Shown here one piece after another: positions 17,101 to 25,821 of a stretch of DNA of 64,000 nt. The DNA is from Arcicella gelida. GTDB lineage: Bacteria > Bacteroidota > Bacteroidia > Cytophagales > Spirosomataceae. Within the stretch, counting starts at the first letter, position 1. The number at the start of each line of letters is the position of its first letter. Made by a program: the position numbers and the translations under genes. Under the pieces are notes generated by a model. It did not search any database. It was not told where the DNA came from and saw nothing but the letters and a program-made list of their open reading frames with translations. The DNA lies in the NCBI RefSeq assembly GCF_034931025.1, contig NZ_JAYGIL010000010.1, positions 1 to 64,000 of the forward strand, written 5' to 3'.

Positions 17101-18384
17101 ATGAATTTTATCAAGTATTGGAAAGTATTAACAGTCACAATAATTGCTGGGATAAGTTTACCTTGTGACGGACAAAACGTTACACTAACTCTTCAAGAAT
17201 GCCGACAAATGGCAGTGACGCAAAACAAAAAAATAAAGGCGGTACAATCTCAAATTGCAGCAGCCAAAATTGCTAATGAGACAGCTGGGCTCAATAATCG
17301 CCCGTCTTTTGATGCTTCAATCATGGGGGTTCATGTCGGAAAACCTCTTGACAAATTACTTCCCCCTGCCCTATTAAATGGTTCAGTCTCAGCATCACAA
17401 CCTATCTATACTGGTGGAAAAATAAAATTGGGTCAAGCTGCTACTGCAAAAGCGATTGAAATAACAGAAGATCAAAAAACAATGACCGAAGTAGATGTGC
17501 TATTTGAAGTAGAAAATGCCTACTGGCAGATTGTTCAAGTAAAGGATAAAATAGTGCTTGCCAATAAGTACAAAGAAATGTTACAACAACTTCATACAGA
17601 ACTCGAAAATGCAGTAAATGCTGGACTTACTTATAAGAATGATTTATTAAGAGTAGAGGTAAATATGAATGAAGCTGATTTGAACATAGCAAAAGCTAAT
17701 GATGGCTTGGTATTGGCAAAACTCAATTTAGCACAAATCATTGGACAATCTAATCATACAGATTTCGATATTAAAGATTCAGTTGATGGAAATTTCAGTG
17801 CCATGGCGACACAGTCTTTCGATGGCATTGCAGACAATCGACCTGAAATCAATTTACTTAAAAAAGCCATTGAGATTGAGCAAATTCAGACCAAGCTGAT
17901 TAAAGCAGACCTTAAACCACAAATAGGTTTTTCATTATCTGGGTTTAGCAGTGTGGGTAAAAAAATTAACATCGGTAATGGGGAAAATTCAATGACGTCT
18001 TATTACGGCTTGTTGAATGTATCTATTCCTATTTTTGATTGGGGAAAAAATGCCAAGAAAGTAAAAGAACAAGCATTGCATATAGAAGCAAAACAATGGG
18101 AATTAGAGGGAACAAAAGAGTTAATTAACCTTCAAGCTCAAAGTGCGTGGCTGCAAATCAACCAAACAGTAAAAAAGATTGACCTAACAGGCCATTCAAT
18201 GAAACAAGCTGAAGAAAACCTCAGATTGGCCAATAATCGCTATAAAGCTGGCACAATTACTGGAAAGGATGTACTAGAAGCTCAGGTGATTTGGCAACAA
18301 GCTTATAGCAGTAATATAGATGCCAAAGTGGAGTATAAAGTTAATATAGCCAATTATAAAAAGGCTATTGGAGAGTTGAGATAA
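17101..18384 (+). CDS. TolC-like outer-membrane efflux protein
   Basis: The start is placed at the ATG at 17101, where a signal peptide (MNFIKYWKVLTVTIIAGISLPCDGQ) begins. An upstream GTG adds only ten poor residues. The 427-residue protein has the two-repeat outer-membrane efflux pattern: LTLQECRQMAVTQNKKIKAVQSQIAAA in the first repeat and QTKLIKADLKPQIGFSLSGFSS, RYKAGTITGKDVLEAQVIWQQAYS in the second. It should form the trimeric channel through the outer membrane for the RND pump just upstream. It ends one base before the TetR regulator gene. Confidence 0.88.
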   Translation: MNFIKYWKVLTVTIIAGISLPCDGQNVTLTLQECRQMAVTQNKKIKAVQSQIAAAKIANETAGLNNRPSFDASIMGVHVGKPLDKLLPPALLNGSVSASQPIYTGGKIKLGQAATAKAIEITEDQKTMTEVDVLFEVENAYWQIVQVKDKIVLANKYKEMLQQLHTELENAVNAGLTYKNDLLRVEVNMNEADLNIAKANDGLVLAKLNLAQIIGQSNHTDFDIKDSVDGNFSAMATQSFDGIADNRPEINLLKKAIEIEQIQTKLIKADLKPQIGFSLSGFSSVGKKINIGNGENSMTSYYGLLNVSIPIFDWGKNAKKVKEQALHIEAKQWELEGTKELINLQAQSAWLQINQTVKKIDLTGHSMKQAEENLRLANNRYKAGTITGKDVLEAQVIWQQAYSSNIDAKVEYKVNIANYKKAIGELR

Positions 18385-18385
18385 A

Positions 18386-18979
18386 ATGAAGAGTAAACAA
18401 ATCCATATTATTGAAACGGCAATGTCCCTGTTTAGCAAACAGGGTATTAATGCCGTCACAATGGATGAAATATCAATTAAATGTGAAGTATCTAAAAAAA
18501 CAATTTACGAATACTTTATCAATAAGTCCGCTTTGGTAGAAAATGTTATTAAGCACTTATTAAGTAAAACGGAGCGATATATTAGGGTTTGGCCAAGTAT
18601 TTCACCTAATGCAATTTCAGAAATAAGGTATTATTTCCAATATGTAGAGGTCAACATATTTATTATTTCCCCGATGTTCTATCATGATTTAATTCAGTAC
18701 CGTTCTGCATATCATTTGTTTTTACAATTTATAGATGAAAAATTATATGCTTTCTTATTGCAAAATATTGTTAGAGGGCAAACAGAAAATATTTATCGAA
18801 GTAATACTGAATTGATAATCAAAGTACATTTATGGTTTATCAAAAAAATTATAAGTGATGTGTCCTTACAAGTAGAAGTTGATAGAATCAATTTTTTTTC
18901 TTGTTCCAATGATGCTTTATTACGTTCATTACTCAACAATAATGGGCAAAAAATGGCGCTGAAAAAAGATGTTTTCTAG
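18386..18979 (+). CDS. TetR/AcrR-family regulator
   Basis: The 197-residue protein has a standard N-terminal TetR helix-turn-helix: IIETAMSLFSKQGINAVTMDEISIKCEVSKKTIYEYFINKSALVENVI. The C-terminal ligand domain is variable and rich in aromatic residues. Its start lies one base after the TolC-like stop codon, so it is translated from the same mRNA as the efflux operon. It may feed back on that operon, together with the upstream AraC protein. Confidence 0.85.
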   Translation: MKSKQIHIIETAMSLFSKQGINAVTMDEISIKCEVSKKTIYEYFINKSALVENVIKHLLSKTERYIRVWPSISPNAISEIRYYFQYVEVNIFIISPMFYHDLIQYRSAYHLFLQFIDEKLYAFLLQNIVRGQTENIYRSNTELIIKVHLWFIKKIISDVSLQVEVDRINFFSCSNDALLRSLLNNNGQKMALKKDVF

Positions 18980-19112
18980 CTAAAACCAATAATAAGCTAC
19001 ACCTAGAATACCTTTCTATTTACAGATAGCGAAATTGTGGTTTAATACAAATCACTCGCCAATTTAAGCGTTAAATTGATAACCCTAACATTTGTTAAAA
19101 AGCACAAACAGC

Positions 19113-19457
19113 ATGGAAACATCAATGTCAAATACAAGAATTTTTTTTCTGGTACAGCAATATCACGAAATGATGAATGATAATATGCAATATATTCAGG
19201 AAGGCATCATATTATTAAAGCAGCACTTTATTCAAGGAACAAAGACAGAAGAACTTGAGGAAATAGAAGTTGAGCTTTCATCCCTACACGAGCAACATAC
19301 CCAAAATATTTATACTTGTTTGCAAATAAAACAGGCATACTTAACCGACAATAAAATAATCATGAATCAGCTCAATCAAATTTTTAGCATGATAGAATGT
19401 AGCATTTTTAGGGCTGAATGCGATTTTAGACGATTAATAAAACGAATCTCTGAATGA
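19113..19457 (+). CDS. small helical protein of unknown function
   Basis: I do not recognise this 114-residue protein. The ATG at 19113 is used; a TTG seven codons upstream is less likely. It is almost wholly alpha-helical in appearance, with acidic stretches (TKTEELEEIEVELSSLHEQH) and no signal peptide or membrane segment. It follows the TetR gene by 133 bases and may be the last gene of the efflux operon. Confidence 0.55.
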   Translation: METSMSNTRIFFLVQQYHEMMNDNMQYIQEGIILLKQHFIQGTKTEELEEIEVELSSLHEQHTQNIYTCLQIKQAYLTDNKIIMNQLNQIFSMIECSIFRAECDFRRLIKRISE

Positions 19458-19562
19458 TTTTTCTTGTAGAAATGTTTATTGATTTTCTTATTCAGTATCA
19501 AAATCTAACGTTATTATGCTACCAATAATTTAGAAAATAACTTTACAAAAATTCCTTTTTTG

Positions 19563-19673
19563 GTAATTCAGGATTGGATTGTCTCAATTCCGCTCACTGA
19601 AAGTGTGATTAATACCATTACTCTAAGCATAGCTATTTATTTTTATGTTGTTGTTTATCGCAAAGTAAACTAG
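19563..19673 (+). pseudogene. possible 3' fragment of a membrane-protein gene
   Basis: A 36-residue frame ending at 19673 reads IVSIPLTESVINTITLSIAI followed by YFYVVVYRKVN. It has one hydrophobic helix and no start codon of its own. It looks like the tail of a lost integral membrane protein. Apart from this and the repeat at 19757, I see nothing between 19458 and 20000. Confidence 0.25.
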
Positions 19674-19756
19674 GTTATTGATTATAAAAGTCCCTTACAT
19701 AAAGGCTTATCTATTCATATTTTAGTCTGAGTATAAGTCTTGTTTTTTGTTTAGCA

Positions 19757-19922
19757 GAACTGGTCTTAGAATTTAAAACAAAGTAGAGCCTCACGCCCGA
19801 AAAGGCTTATTGAATATATTAAAATGTTTAAAAGCAAAAGGAAGATTTATCCCTGATACATTGTACGAGGTGACGCTCTTTAACATTTTGAGTCGTAGGG
19901 AATATCCTACGACTAGTTTGAG
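19757..19922. repeat. inverted-repeat element, copy C
   Basis: The left end (AACTGGTCTTAGAATTT) is diverged. The right end GTCGTAGGGAATATCCTACGAC and the core GGCTTATTGAATATATTAAA match copies B, D and E well. No flanking target duplication is obvious. Confidence 0.65.
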
Positions 19923-20000
19923 TTTTTGCAGCCTTCACTGATTTTAATACATCCGTGCCATAAATTCCAAATTACCGACATAATTAATTATTCTATAATT

Positions 20001-20351
20001 TTATCTATTTCCCTTTGCCCCGCCTTTTGCAACTAATTGATATGATTTTTCAACTAAATCCTTTATGATTTCGTCAGGAACATTGCCATTTAGGTTAACA
20101 TTAATCCAATGTTTCCAACTCAGATTGAATGGTTTTTCAAAGCCATCTTTTTCTCTAAGTTCTTCAATAGTTTCAGGATTACATTTCAACGTGCAATAAT
20201 CGAATATATCAATATCAAAAAAACAAAACATTTTCTTTCCTACATAAAACACAAGAATAGCCCTTGAATTTTTGAAAAATCCCTGAAACGGCATTCCTTC
20301 GTGCGTATCAGGAAAAGATAGACAAAATGCTCTTAATGTTTCTATATCCAT
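20001..20351 (-). CDS. MmcQ/YjbR-family protein
   Basis: This 116-residue protein is one YjbR domain (double-wing DNA-binding fold): LRAFCLSFPDTHEGMPFQ, then AILVFYVGKKMFCFFDID, LKCNPETIEELRE and WKHWINVNLNGNVPDEIIKDLVEKSYQLV. Proteins of this family are small and cytoplasmic, with no firmly established role. It is downstream of an AraC gene in the same direction, with an AraC-type remnant between them. Confidence 0.85.
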   Translation of the reverse strand: MDIETLRAFCLSFPDTHEGMPFQGFFKNSRAILVFYVGKKMFCFFDIDIFDYCTLKCNPETIEELREKDGFEKPFNLSWKHWINVNLNGNVPDEIIKDLVEKSYQLVAKGGAKGNR

Positions 20352-20457
20352 TACTTTTGATTGCTGTTAGTTCTGTTGGTGAATGTCCAAATTGTTTTTT
20401 AAACACAGAATAGAAATGTGATACATTTTCAAAACTCACTTTGTATAAAACGTCAAT
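20352..20457 (-). pseudogene. C-terminal remnant of an AraC-family gene
   Basis: Read on the - strand, this stretch encodes YKVSFENVSHFYSVFKKQFG and then HSPTELTAIKS, the end of an AraC second helix-turn-helix and its signature. No upstream part of that gene remains: the complete AraC gene at 20461 ends with its own stop just before it and has a different tail. It is the scar of a second, related regulator. Confidence 0.7.
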
Positions 20458-20460
20458 CGG

Positions 20461-21372
20461 TCAGTTAAACGACTGTCGAAACTCCAATGGTGTCTGCTGT
20501 GTTTTGTTTTTAAAAAGTTTATTGAATGATTGTGAATATTCAAAGCCTAACTGATAAGCAATTTCGCTTACTGTCAAATTAGTTGTTGATAAAAGTTCTT
20601 TTGCTTGTTCAATAATGTAATTATGTATGTGTTGTTGAGTTGTTTGTCCTGTCAAGTTTTTCAACAAATCATTAAGGTAGTTTGGCGATACATAAAGTTG
20701 CTCTGAAAAATATTGAACACTTGGCAAACCTTTGTCAGTAGATTGATTTTTAAAATAGGTTTTTAATAAATCTTCAAACTTACTTATCAAGTCATTAGAA
20801 ACTTTTTTTCTTGTGATAAATTGTCGGTTATAAAAGCGGTTACAATAATTCAGTAACAAATCAATATGAGAAACAACTACATCTTGCGTGTAATTATCTA
20901 TCATTGCTTCAATTTCTCGTTGCAGATTTAGCATTAGACTTGAAATAATTTGGTCTTCCGCATCTGAAAGATGCAACGCTTCATTAGTGGCGTAATCAAA
21001 AAAGCCGTAGTCTGTAATCTTTTTTGCAAGTGGATTGCTGTGAAGAAAATCTGGATGGAAAACAAGCATCCAACCTTCGGCTTTTGTCGAACTGTTTTCT
21101 TTTATCGAAAACATTTGTTTTGGTGCAAAAAATGTCATTGTTCCATCGTCAAAATCATAATACTGTTGTCCGTATCTTATCTTTCCATCAAAATTCTTCT
21201 TCAAATAAATTGTGTAAAAATTATAGACAATTGTGTTCATTTCTTCACAAACATTAACAGCAATCTCGTCAAGATTTACAACACTTACCAAAGGATGTGT
21301 TGGTTTTTTAATATTCAGAAAGTGATGAAGTTCTGAAACAGACTTTAGAATATAAGTGTTATGATTTTTCAT
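20461..21372 (-). CDS. AraC-family transcriptional regulator
   Basis: The 303-residue protein has an N-terminal cupin-like domain (IRYGQQYYDFDDGTMTFFAP) and a complete C-terminal AraC domain: PSVQYFSEQLYVSPNYLNDLLKNLTG and LTVSEIAYQLGFEYSQSFNKLFKNKTQ, then TPLEFRQSF. It resembles regulators that sit next to aldo/keto reductase and small stress genes in Bacteroidota, and here the upstream neighbours are such genes. A strong hairpin at 21390-21421 separates it from them. Confidence 0.85.
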   Translation of the reverse strand: MKNHNTYILKSVSELHHFLNIKKPTHPLVSVVNLDEIAVNVCEEMNTIVYNFYTIYLKKNFDGKIRYGQQYYDFDDGTMTFFAPKQMFSIKENSSTKAEGWMLVFHPDFLHSNPLAKKITDYGFFDYATNEALHLSDAEDQIISSLMLNLQREIEAMIDNYTQDVVVSHIDLLLNYCNRFYNRQFITRKKVSNDLISKFEDLLKTYFKNQSTDKGLPSVQYFSEQLYVSPNYLNDLLKNLTGQTTQQHIHNYIIEQAKELLSTTNLTVSEIAYQLGFEYSQSFNKLFKNKTQQTPLEFRQSFN

Positions 21373-21389
21373 TTTATAAAATTTAAAAA

Positions 21390-21421
21390 AACAGCAGATA
21401 AATGTTTATTTATCTGCTGTT
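21390..21421. terminator. bidirectional terminator
   Basis: AACAGCAGATAAAT pairs perfectly with ATTTATCTGCTGTT over a four-base loop. A-rich sequence on the left and T on the right give a rho-independent shape on both strands. Confidence 0.75.
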
Positions 21422-21432
21422 TTGAATGCTAC

Positions 21433-21480
21433 AAATTAACGCCTTTTATTGATGCTTCGTCATGCCTTGCTCCGATAACT
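21433..21480 (-). pseudogene. 3' remnant of an aldo/keto reductase gene
   Basis: On the - strand this encodes VIGARHDEASIKGVNL and a stop. That is nearly the same as the end of the intact reductase at 21962 (GARYDEASMKGVNL). It marks either a duplication followed by loss or an insertion that separated the DUF6616-like gene from an older reductase. Confidence 0.7.
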
Positions 21481-21525
21481 ATTCACAAACGATGTAACCG
21501 AAAAAAGTGGCAACAAATTTTCAGA

Positions 21526-21852
21526 TTACATTGTAGTGAGTTTTTCAAAAATGTCGGTAGAACCACCTTTCAGATTTAACTGGTCAAAGTATTTAAACCA
21601 GCCTTCACTTACCATCAGCTTTTGAACTGCATTTGCAAGTTCATCGGTTGGAATTGTCCAGATGACAAAAAAATCATAACCAGCACGTTGAATGGTGTCG
21701 TGATTATTTTCATTCATGCTCACTATTGCTACACCTTGTTCCATCAACCCCTTTGATGAGTCATTAACGTGAGTTAGGTAAGCGGCTCTCTCCTCTTTGC
21801 TCAAATCAAGCCAAGCTTGCGTAGGGGAAAACATTTCGATAAAATACTTCAT
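21526..21852 (-). CDS. small DUF6616-like protein
   Basis: The 108-residue protein begins MKYFIEMFSPTQAWLDLSKE and continues with GVAIVSMNENNHDTIQRAGYDFFVIWTIPTDELANAVQKLM. This matches the pattern of a small family (DUF6616) with a ferredoxin-like, dimeric alpha-beta barrel feel. No function is known. It lies between a reductase remnant and an intact reductase, and probably belongs to the same stress or redox gene set. Confidence 0.65.
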   Translation of the reverse strand: MKYFIEMFSPTQAWLDLSKEERAAYLTHVNDSSKGLMEQGVAIVSMNENNHDTIQRAGYDFFVIWTIPTDELANAVQKLMVSEGWFKYFDQLNLKGGSTDIFEKLTTM

Positions 21853-21961
21853 GATTGTATTTATTTATATTTTTTCAATAAAACAGATTTGATAACATAC
21901 ATATTCTGTTATACTCTTTACAAAAAGATAGTCAGCATATAAATTACTGGCGATAGAAATT

Positions 21962-22972
21962 TTATAGATTAACGCCTTTCATTGATGCTTCATCATATCT
22001 TGCTCCCGTAACTGTGCCCAACGGAATAATTGCTTCTAATCGGTTTAGGTCTTCTTGAGTTAGCATAATACTTGCTGATGCAATATTTTCTTCTACGTAT
22101 TTAACACGTTTTGTACCTGGAATAGGTGTGTGTCCTTTTGCAATAACCCACGCAATTGCCAATTGTGCAGAAGTGATATTCTTTTCAACTGCAACTTTTT
22201 TTATTTCATTTACCAATTCTACATTTTTGTAAAATTGCTCGCCTTGATATTTGGGCAGAAATTTTCTCCAATCATTTTCACCAAAATCTTCTGGCTTTTG
22301 AATGGTGCCATTTAAAAATCCTCTTCCAACTGGTGAATAAGCAATCAGACTAATGCCTAATTCTTTCAAGGTATCCAAAATACCCAATTCTTCTATTTGT
22401 CTTTCAAATAAAGAATACTCAGACTGCACTGCTGTAAGGGGATGAACTTGGTGTGCTTTTCTTATGGTTTCAGAACCTACTTCCGAAAGACCAATATATT
22501 TTACTTTTCCTTCTTTTACCAATTCTGCCATTGCTTCTACGGTTTCTTCAATGGGTGTGTTCGTGTCTAATCGATGCTGGTAATACAAGTCGATATAATC
22601 TGTACCAAGATTTTTTAACGAACGCTCAACTGCTTTTTTTACATAATTTTTACTGCTATTAAATGCTCCTGTAGCTTGTCCGTTATCGCCAATTTCAAAG
22701 CCAAATTTTGTGGCAATAATGTATTTTTCCCTGTTTCCTCGAATGGCTTTTGCAATCAATTGTTCGTTTAAAAAAGGACCATATATATCTGCCGTGTCCA
22801 AAAAATTACCGCCCAACTCCAATGAACGTTGAATGGTAGCAATGGCTTCTTTTTCATCGGCTTTTCCATAAATATCTCCACCGAAACCTGTTGTCATACC
22901 CATACAACCAAGACCTAAGGCAGGAACTACTAATCCCTGACTTCCTAATTTTACTTCTTTGATGTTGCTCAT
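21962..22972 (-). CDS. aldo/keto reductase (AKR13-like)
   Basis: The 336-residue protein has the aldo/keto reductase barrel: LGLGCMGMTTGFGG near the start, the catalytic Asp and Tyr in FLDTADIYGPFLNE, Lys in IIATKFGFE, and His in LYYQHRLDT. The C-terminal NADPH-binding part reads IPGTKRVKYVEEN. The motif QHR and the length fit the AKR13 (YakC-like) group, which reduces aldehydes. It is the first gene left of the cassette-like region, with the 44-bp box 129 bases upstream of its start. Confidence 0.85.
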   Translation of the reverse strand: MSNIKEVKLGSQGLVVPALGLGCMGMTTGFGGDIYGKADEKEAIATIQRSLELGGNFLDTADIYGPFLNEQLIAKAIRGNREKYIIATKFGFEIGDNGQATGAFNSSKNYVKKAVERSLKNLGTDYIDLYYQHRLDTNTPIEETVEAMAELVKEGKVKYIGLSEVGSETIRKAHQVHPLTAVQSEYSLFERQIEELGILDTLKELGISLIAYSPVGRGFLNGTIQKPEDFGENDWRKFLPKYQGEQFYKNVELVNEIKKVAVEKNITSAQLAIAWVIAKGHTPIPGTKRVKYVEENIASASIMLTQEDLNRLEAIIPLGTVTGARYDEASMKGVNL

Positions 22973-23100
22973 ATTAATTTGTTTTAATTCACTGCAAAAG
23001 TCATTAGAATTTTGTCAGCAAATGTATCCAAATCACTTGGTGTTGTGTCCAAAAAAAGTTTGGTTGAATTTTGTGGGGGGACTGTTGTACCATTACCGCT

Positions 23101-23144
23101 AACTCGCTGATATAAGAAAGTTTTGTCGTACTTTTTGTATTGTT
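23101..23144 (-). repeat. 44-bp spacer box, copy 2
   Basis: AACTCGCTGATATAAG to GTACTTTTTGTATTGTT, preceded by TACCGCT. This is the outermost box of the cassette-like region. No gene to its left ends with the complementary motif, so it may mark the edge of the array. Confidence 0.7.
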
Positions 23145-23200
23145 GAAGCCTGAATTTCTACAATCCAAAGTAATAATTTATCTTTTAATCCCAAAAAATA

Positions 23201-23442
23201 GACTTCCTTTAAATTTAATCGGTCAGACAGACTAACAATTTTCAAATGACTTACTTTAAAACATGGGTATAACTATAAATGAGAAACAAACCCTAAAAAA
23301 CAAAAAAGCAGACAAAATCTGCTCTTCCAAATATCTTCAAACCGAACGACAACTCCATAAAAGAAACAAACTAAGCCGACCCCTAGCCTAGCCGTCCACC
23401 ATTCTTTCATGATTTGGCTTTCAGCCACCACGAAACCTTAGC
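23201..23442. repeat. long palindrome-rich spacer, copy 1
   Basis: The phrases ACAGACTAACAATTTTC, ATGGGTATAACTATAAATG and ACTCCATAAAAGAAAC recur in the same order at 25930, 29126 (right part only) and 30258. A hairpin AGCAGAcaaaaTCTGCT sits in the middle and a second, TTTCATGATTTGGCTttcAGCCACCACGAAA, at the right end. A short open frame MGITINEKQ recurs in three copies but ends at different places, so I regard the spacer as non-coding. Confidence 0.65.
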
Positions 23443-23497
23443 TGTTGTTACCTGCTGGCCTTTTTTCGTCTGTTCATTTCGCTTTGTAAAAACACAA

Positions 23498-23530
23498 AAA
23501 GGTAAGGTCGCAAATTGCAACCTTACCTTT
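23498..23530. terminator. bidirectional terminator after the pfpI-like gene
   Basis: AAAGGTAAGGT pairs perfectly with ACCTTACCTTT across an 11-base loop, with A- and T-rich flanks on both sides. It lies 21 bases after the stop codon of the - strand gene. Confidence 0.8.
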
Positions 23531-23551
23531 AAATTAATTCGTTTGTAAAAA

Positions 23552-24334
23552 CTATTTCAGTTTTCTTAATTCTGCCAAAGTCGCTTCACCTACACTTTTT
23601 GCAGATGCAGGATTTTGTCCCGTTACTACTCTTTGGTCAGCCACAACGTGATTTTGCCAAAGTCCTGATTTTTCAAAAATTGCTCCACGTTCAATTAATT
23701 TAGTCTCCAACATAAACGGAACAACATTTTCAAGTCCAACAGCAATTTCTTCTTCGTTGGTGAAAGCATTTATCTTTTTTCCGTCCACCAAATATTTTCC
23801 ATTATTTAGTTTGATGTTTACAAGCCCTGCTGGTCCGTGGCAAACTGCACTAACTACACCATTGTTTTCGTAAATTTTTTGTGTAATTGTCGAAAGTTCT
23901 GCATTGTCAGCAAAATCCCACATTGTTCCATGTCCACCTGCATAAAGTATTGCCGAATATTCTTCTGGTTTTACTTCTGATGGTTTCATTGTGTTCTCAA
24001 TTTTAGTACGATATTTTGTATCTTCCCAAAACTTCTTGTTGGTTGAATCGTCCAAATTGAAACCGTCCACTGGTGCTTTTCCTCCTTTTGGACTTACAAA
24101 GTCAATTTCATAACCTGCTTTGTGCAAAACTTCCCAAGGATGAGAAACTTCTGCTAAATAATAACCTGTTGGCTGACCTGTGTCGCCTTTTTTGTCGTGG
24201 CTTGTTACCACAAATAATACTTTTTTCATTTTACTTACTTTTTTAGTTTGTGCCGTTGCTTGATTTAAAGAAAGAATGGTGCACCCTGCGATTACCATTA
24301 TTCCCGTTGCGATTGATAGAAATACTTTTTGCAT
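23552..24334 (-). CDS. exported DJ-1/PfpI-family (Hsp31-like) protein
   Basis: The 260-residue protein carries a hydrophobic N-terminal signal (VFLSIATGIMVIAGCTILSL) and then a DJ-1/PfpI domain. VLFVVTSHDKKGDTGQPTGYYLAEVSHPW is typical of the Hsp31/HchA branch. The nucleophile elbow is AVCHGPAGLV, with Cys followed by His. AGGHGTMWDF provides the other active-site loop. Hsp31-like proteins have been assigned glyoxalase III or chaperone roles. It follows a Crp-like gene with 94 bases between, and both appear to lie within one cassette-like unit bounded by GTTACCTGC and GCAGGTAAC. An internal ATG (MKKVLFVV) would give a cytoplasmic form. Confidence 0.85.
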   Translation of the reverse strand: MQKVFLSIATGIMVIAGCTILSLNQATAQTKKVSKMKKVLFVVTSHDKKGDTGQPTGYYLAEVSHPWEVLHKAGYEIDFVSPKGGKAPVDGFNLDDSTNKKFWEDTKYRTKIENTMKPSEVKPEEYSAILYAGGHGTMWDFADNAELSTITQKIYENNGVVSAVCHGPAGLVNIKLNNGKYLVDGKKINAFTNEEEIAVGLENVVPFMLETKLIERGAIFEKSGLWQNHVVADQRVVTGQNPASAKSVGEATLAELRKLK

Positions 24335-24428
24335 TTTTATATTGTTTAATTATTACAATGCAAAAGTGGCAACAATGCAACGGTTGGCACAGGAACTAAA
24401 TCACAAGTTTTTTGTGAGGTATGTCACA

Positions 24429-24992
24429 CTATGAGAAGAGTCGGCTTAATGTTTCTCTCGAAACACCTAAATATGCAGCAATTAGTGTTTTGGGAACTCT
24501 TTGAAAAAGTGATGGATATTGAAGTAATAATTGTTCGTAACGTTCTTTTGCATTACTGTTGAGTAATGATAAAATTCTACGTTGCAAGGCAACATAACCA
24601 AAATTAGATTTTTTTCTAAAAAAGTGTTCTATTTTGTGTAGTTCAGAACAAATTTTATCTCTGTTTTGTAACGATAAACAAAGTAATTCTGCATTTTCAA
24701 TGCAGTCAATAGTTAATGTTGCTTTTGTTTGGCTAAAATAGGCTTGATAATCAGTAACCCACCAATCTTCCATAGCAAATTGCATAATATATTCTTTGCC
24801 TTCTTTGTCAAAATGTGATGCCTTCAAAAGTCCCTTCACTACAAAATAATCATTCGTAACGTTATCATCTTCTTGAATTAGGAATTGACGTTTTTTTAGT
24901 TTTTTGGTTGTGAAATGGGAAAAGATATAGTCAAACTCTTGGTCGGTCAGCGGTGTGATTTTCTCAAAATGTTGTCTTAATTCGATACTCAT
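24429..24992 (-). CDS. Crp/Fnr-family transcriptional regulator
   Basis: The start is set at the ATG at 24992 (MSIELRQHFEKITPL). The frame is open further upstream, but that part lies across the palindromic cassette site. The 188-residue protein has a cyclic-nucleotide-binding-like beta roll (LKKRQFLIQEDDNVTNDYFVVKGLLKA) and a C-terminal helix-turn-helix that is short, ending VPKTLIAAYLGVSRETLSRLFS. This is the common Bacteroidota Crp type that lacks clear cAMP residues. It probably regulates the neighbouring pfpI-like gene. Confidence 0.85.
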   Translation of the reverse strand: MSIELRQHFEKITPLTDQEFDYIFSHFTTKKLKKRQFLIQEDDNVTNDYFVVKGLLKASHFDKEGKEYIMQFAMEDWWVTDYQAYFSQTKATLTIDCIENAELLCLSLQNRDKICSELHKIEHFFRKKSNFGYVALQRRILSLLNSNAKERYEQLLLQYPSLFQRVPKTLIAAYLGVSRETLSRLFS

Positions 24993-25033
24993 TTTTTGTT
25001 GATGTTCAATGTTCGTTGGTGGTCTCGTAGGCT

Positions 25034-25172
25034 TGCAGGTAACGTTGAAGCATTGGCGTTGTGGCGGGAATAGCATTACGTCAGCCGAATTATAGCACAA
25101 AAGCTAAATAGTAGTACAACTGTTGAGCCTATATTCGTCAGCCGCCATAATGACAATGCAATGTTAGCTGTC
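25034..25172 (-). repeat. attC-like imperfect palindrome
   Basis: On the + strand the arm GTAACGTTGAAGCATTGGCG followed by TTGTGGCGG (25039-25067) is complementary, with a few unpaired bases, to the arm CCGCCATAATGACAATGCAA followed by TGTTAGCTG (25142-25170). A 70-base middle separates them. The outer ends are GTTA-type core sequences on both sides, and the stop codon of the SMI1/KNR4 gene lies in one of them. Total length near 139 bp, unpaired bases in one arm and gene-terminal position are the hallmarks of integron attC sites. No integrase is seen, so this stays an inference. Confidence 0.55.
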
Positions 25173-25808
25173 GTTTTCAGTCGTCCAATAATTTGTCACT
25201 CGTTGTTTGTTGGGAAATTCCTCTAAGTCATTGATATGCGACGTCTGGTAAAAGACATCTTTAATAAGCCAACTTTGAAATGTGTCTGTCCACAATGAGC
25301 CATAAATGTAGCCCTGATTGAGGCCGTGATTTTTATGTGCAATTGAAAGGTAATAAATTGGGTTTGTCAACTTGTCAATTACCATAAAATAGTAGTTATG
25401 GACTGGAAAAATGAATGGAATGCCTTCTTTTTTCATTTGTTCAATCGTCAGCCCATTCATATCTAATCGCTCTTGTATCAATTTCTTTATTTCAGGCAAA
25501 TGTTCAGGATAGGAAAAATAAACAGGTGCGTAATAGTATGGCAATCCTTGCTCGGCATAAACATTAACTCCAGGAAAATCTGTGCCATTCATTGTTTTAT
25601 AAAATTCAATTAATTCGTATGGAAAATCAAACCCTAATTCGTTTTGAAAATCTACTAACTCTTGATTAGTAAGTCCAGGTCGCCACTTTGTTCCTCTCTG
25701 GTGTTGTAATCCTGCGACATCTTTTTCAAGTTCTATCATTTCAAAATATTTTTCGCTTAGGTCTTTAAACCAAATCATAAATTCTTTTAGGTCGTCTGGG
25801 TGGTTCAT
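25164..25808 (-). CDS. SMI1/KNR4-family protein
   Basis: The 214-residue protein (MNHPDDLKEFMIWFKDLSEK) begins at 25808, seven bases inside the complementary end GACAGCTAAC. The SMI1/KNR4 (SUKH) domain is clear: PGLTNQELVDFQNELGFDFPYELIEFYKTMNGTDFPG, then IPFIFPVHNYYFMVID and WTDTFQSWL. Many SUKH proteins are immunity proteins against polymorphic toxins, though many single-gene members have no known toxin. No toxin gene is adjacent. The stop codon TAA overlaps the other complementary end, GTTAGCTGTC on the + strand, so the gene fills its cassette-like unit exactly. Confidence 0.8.
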   Translation of the reverse strand: MNHPDDLKEFMIWFKDLSEKYFEMIELEKDVAGLQHQRGTKWRPGLTNQELVDFQNELGFDFPYELIEFYKTMNGTDFPGVNVYAEQGLPYYYAPVYFSYPEHLPEIKKLIQERLDMNGLTIEQMKKEGIPFIFPVHNYYFMVIDKLTNPIYYLSIAHKNHGLNQGYIYGSLWTDTFQSWLIKDVFYQTSHINDLEEFPNKQRVTNYWTTENDS

Positions 25809-25821
25809 AAAAATGACAGCT

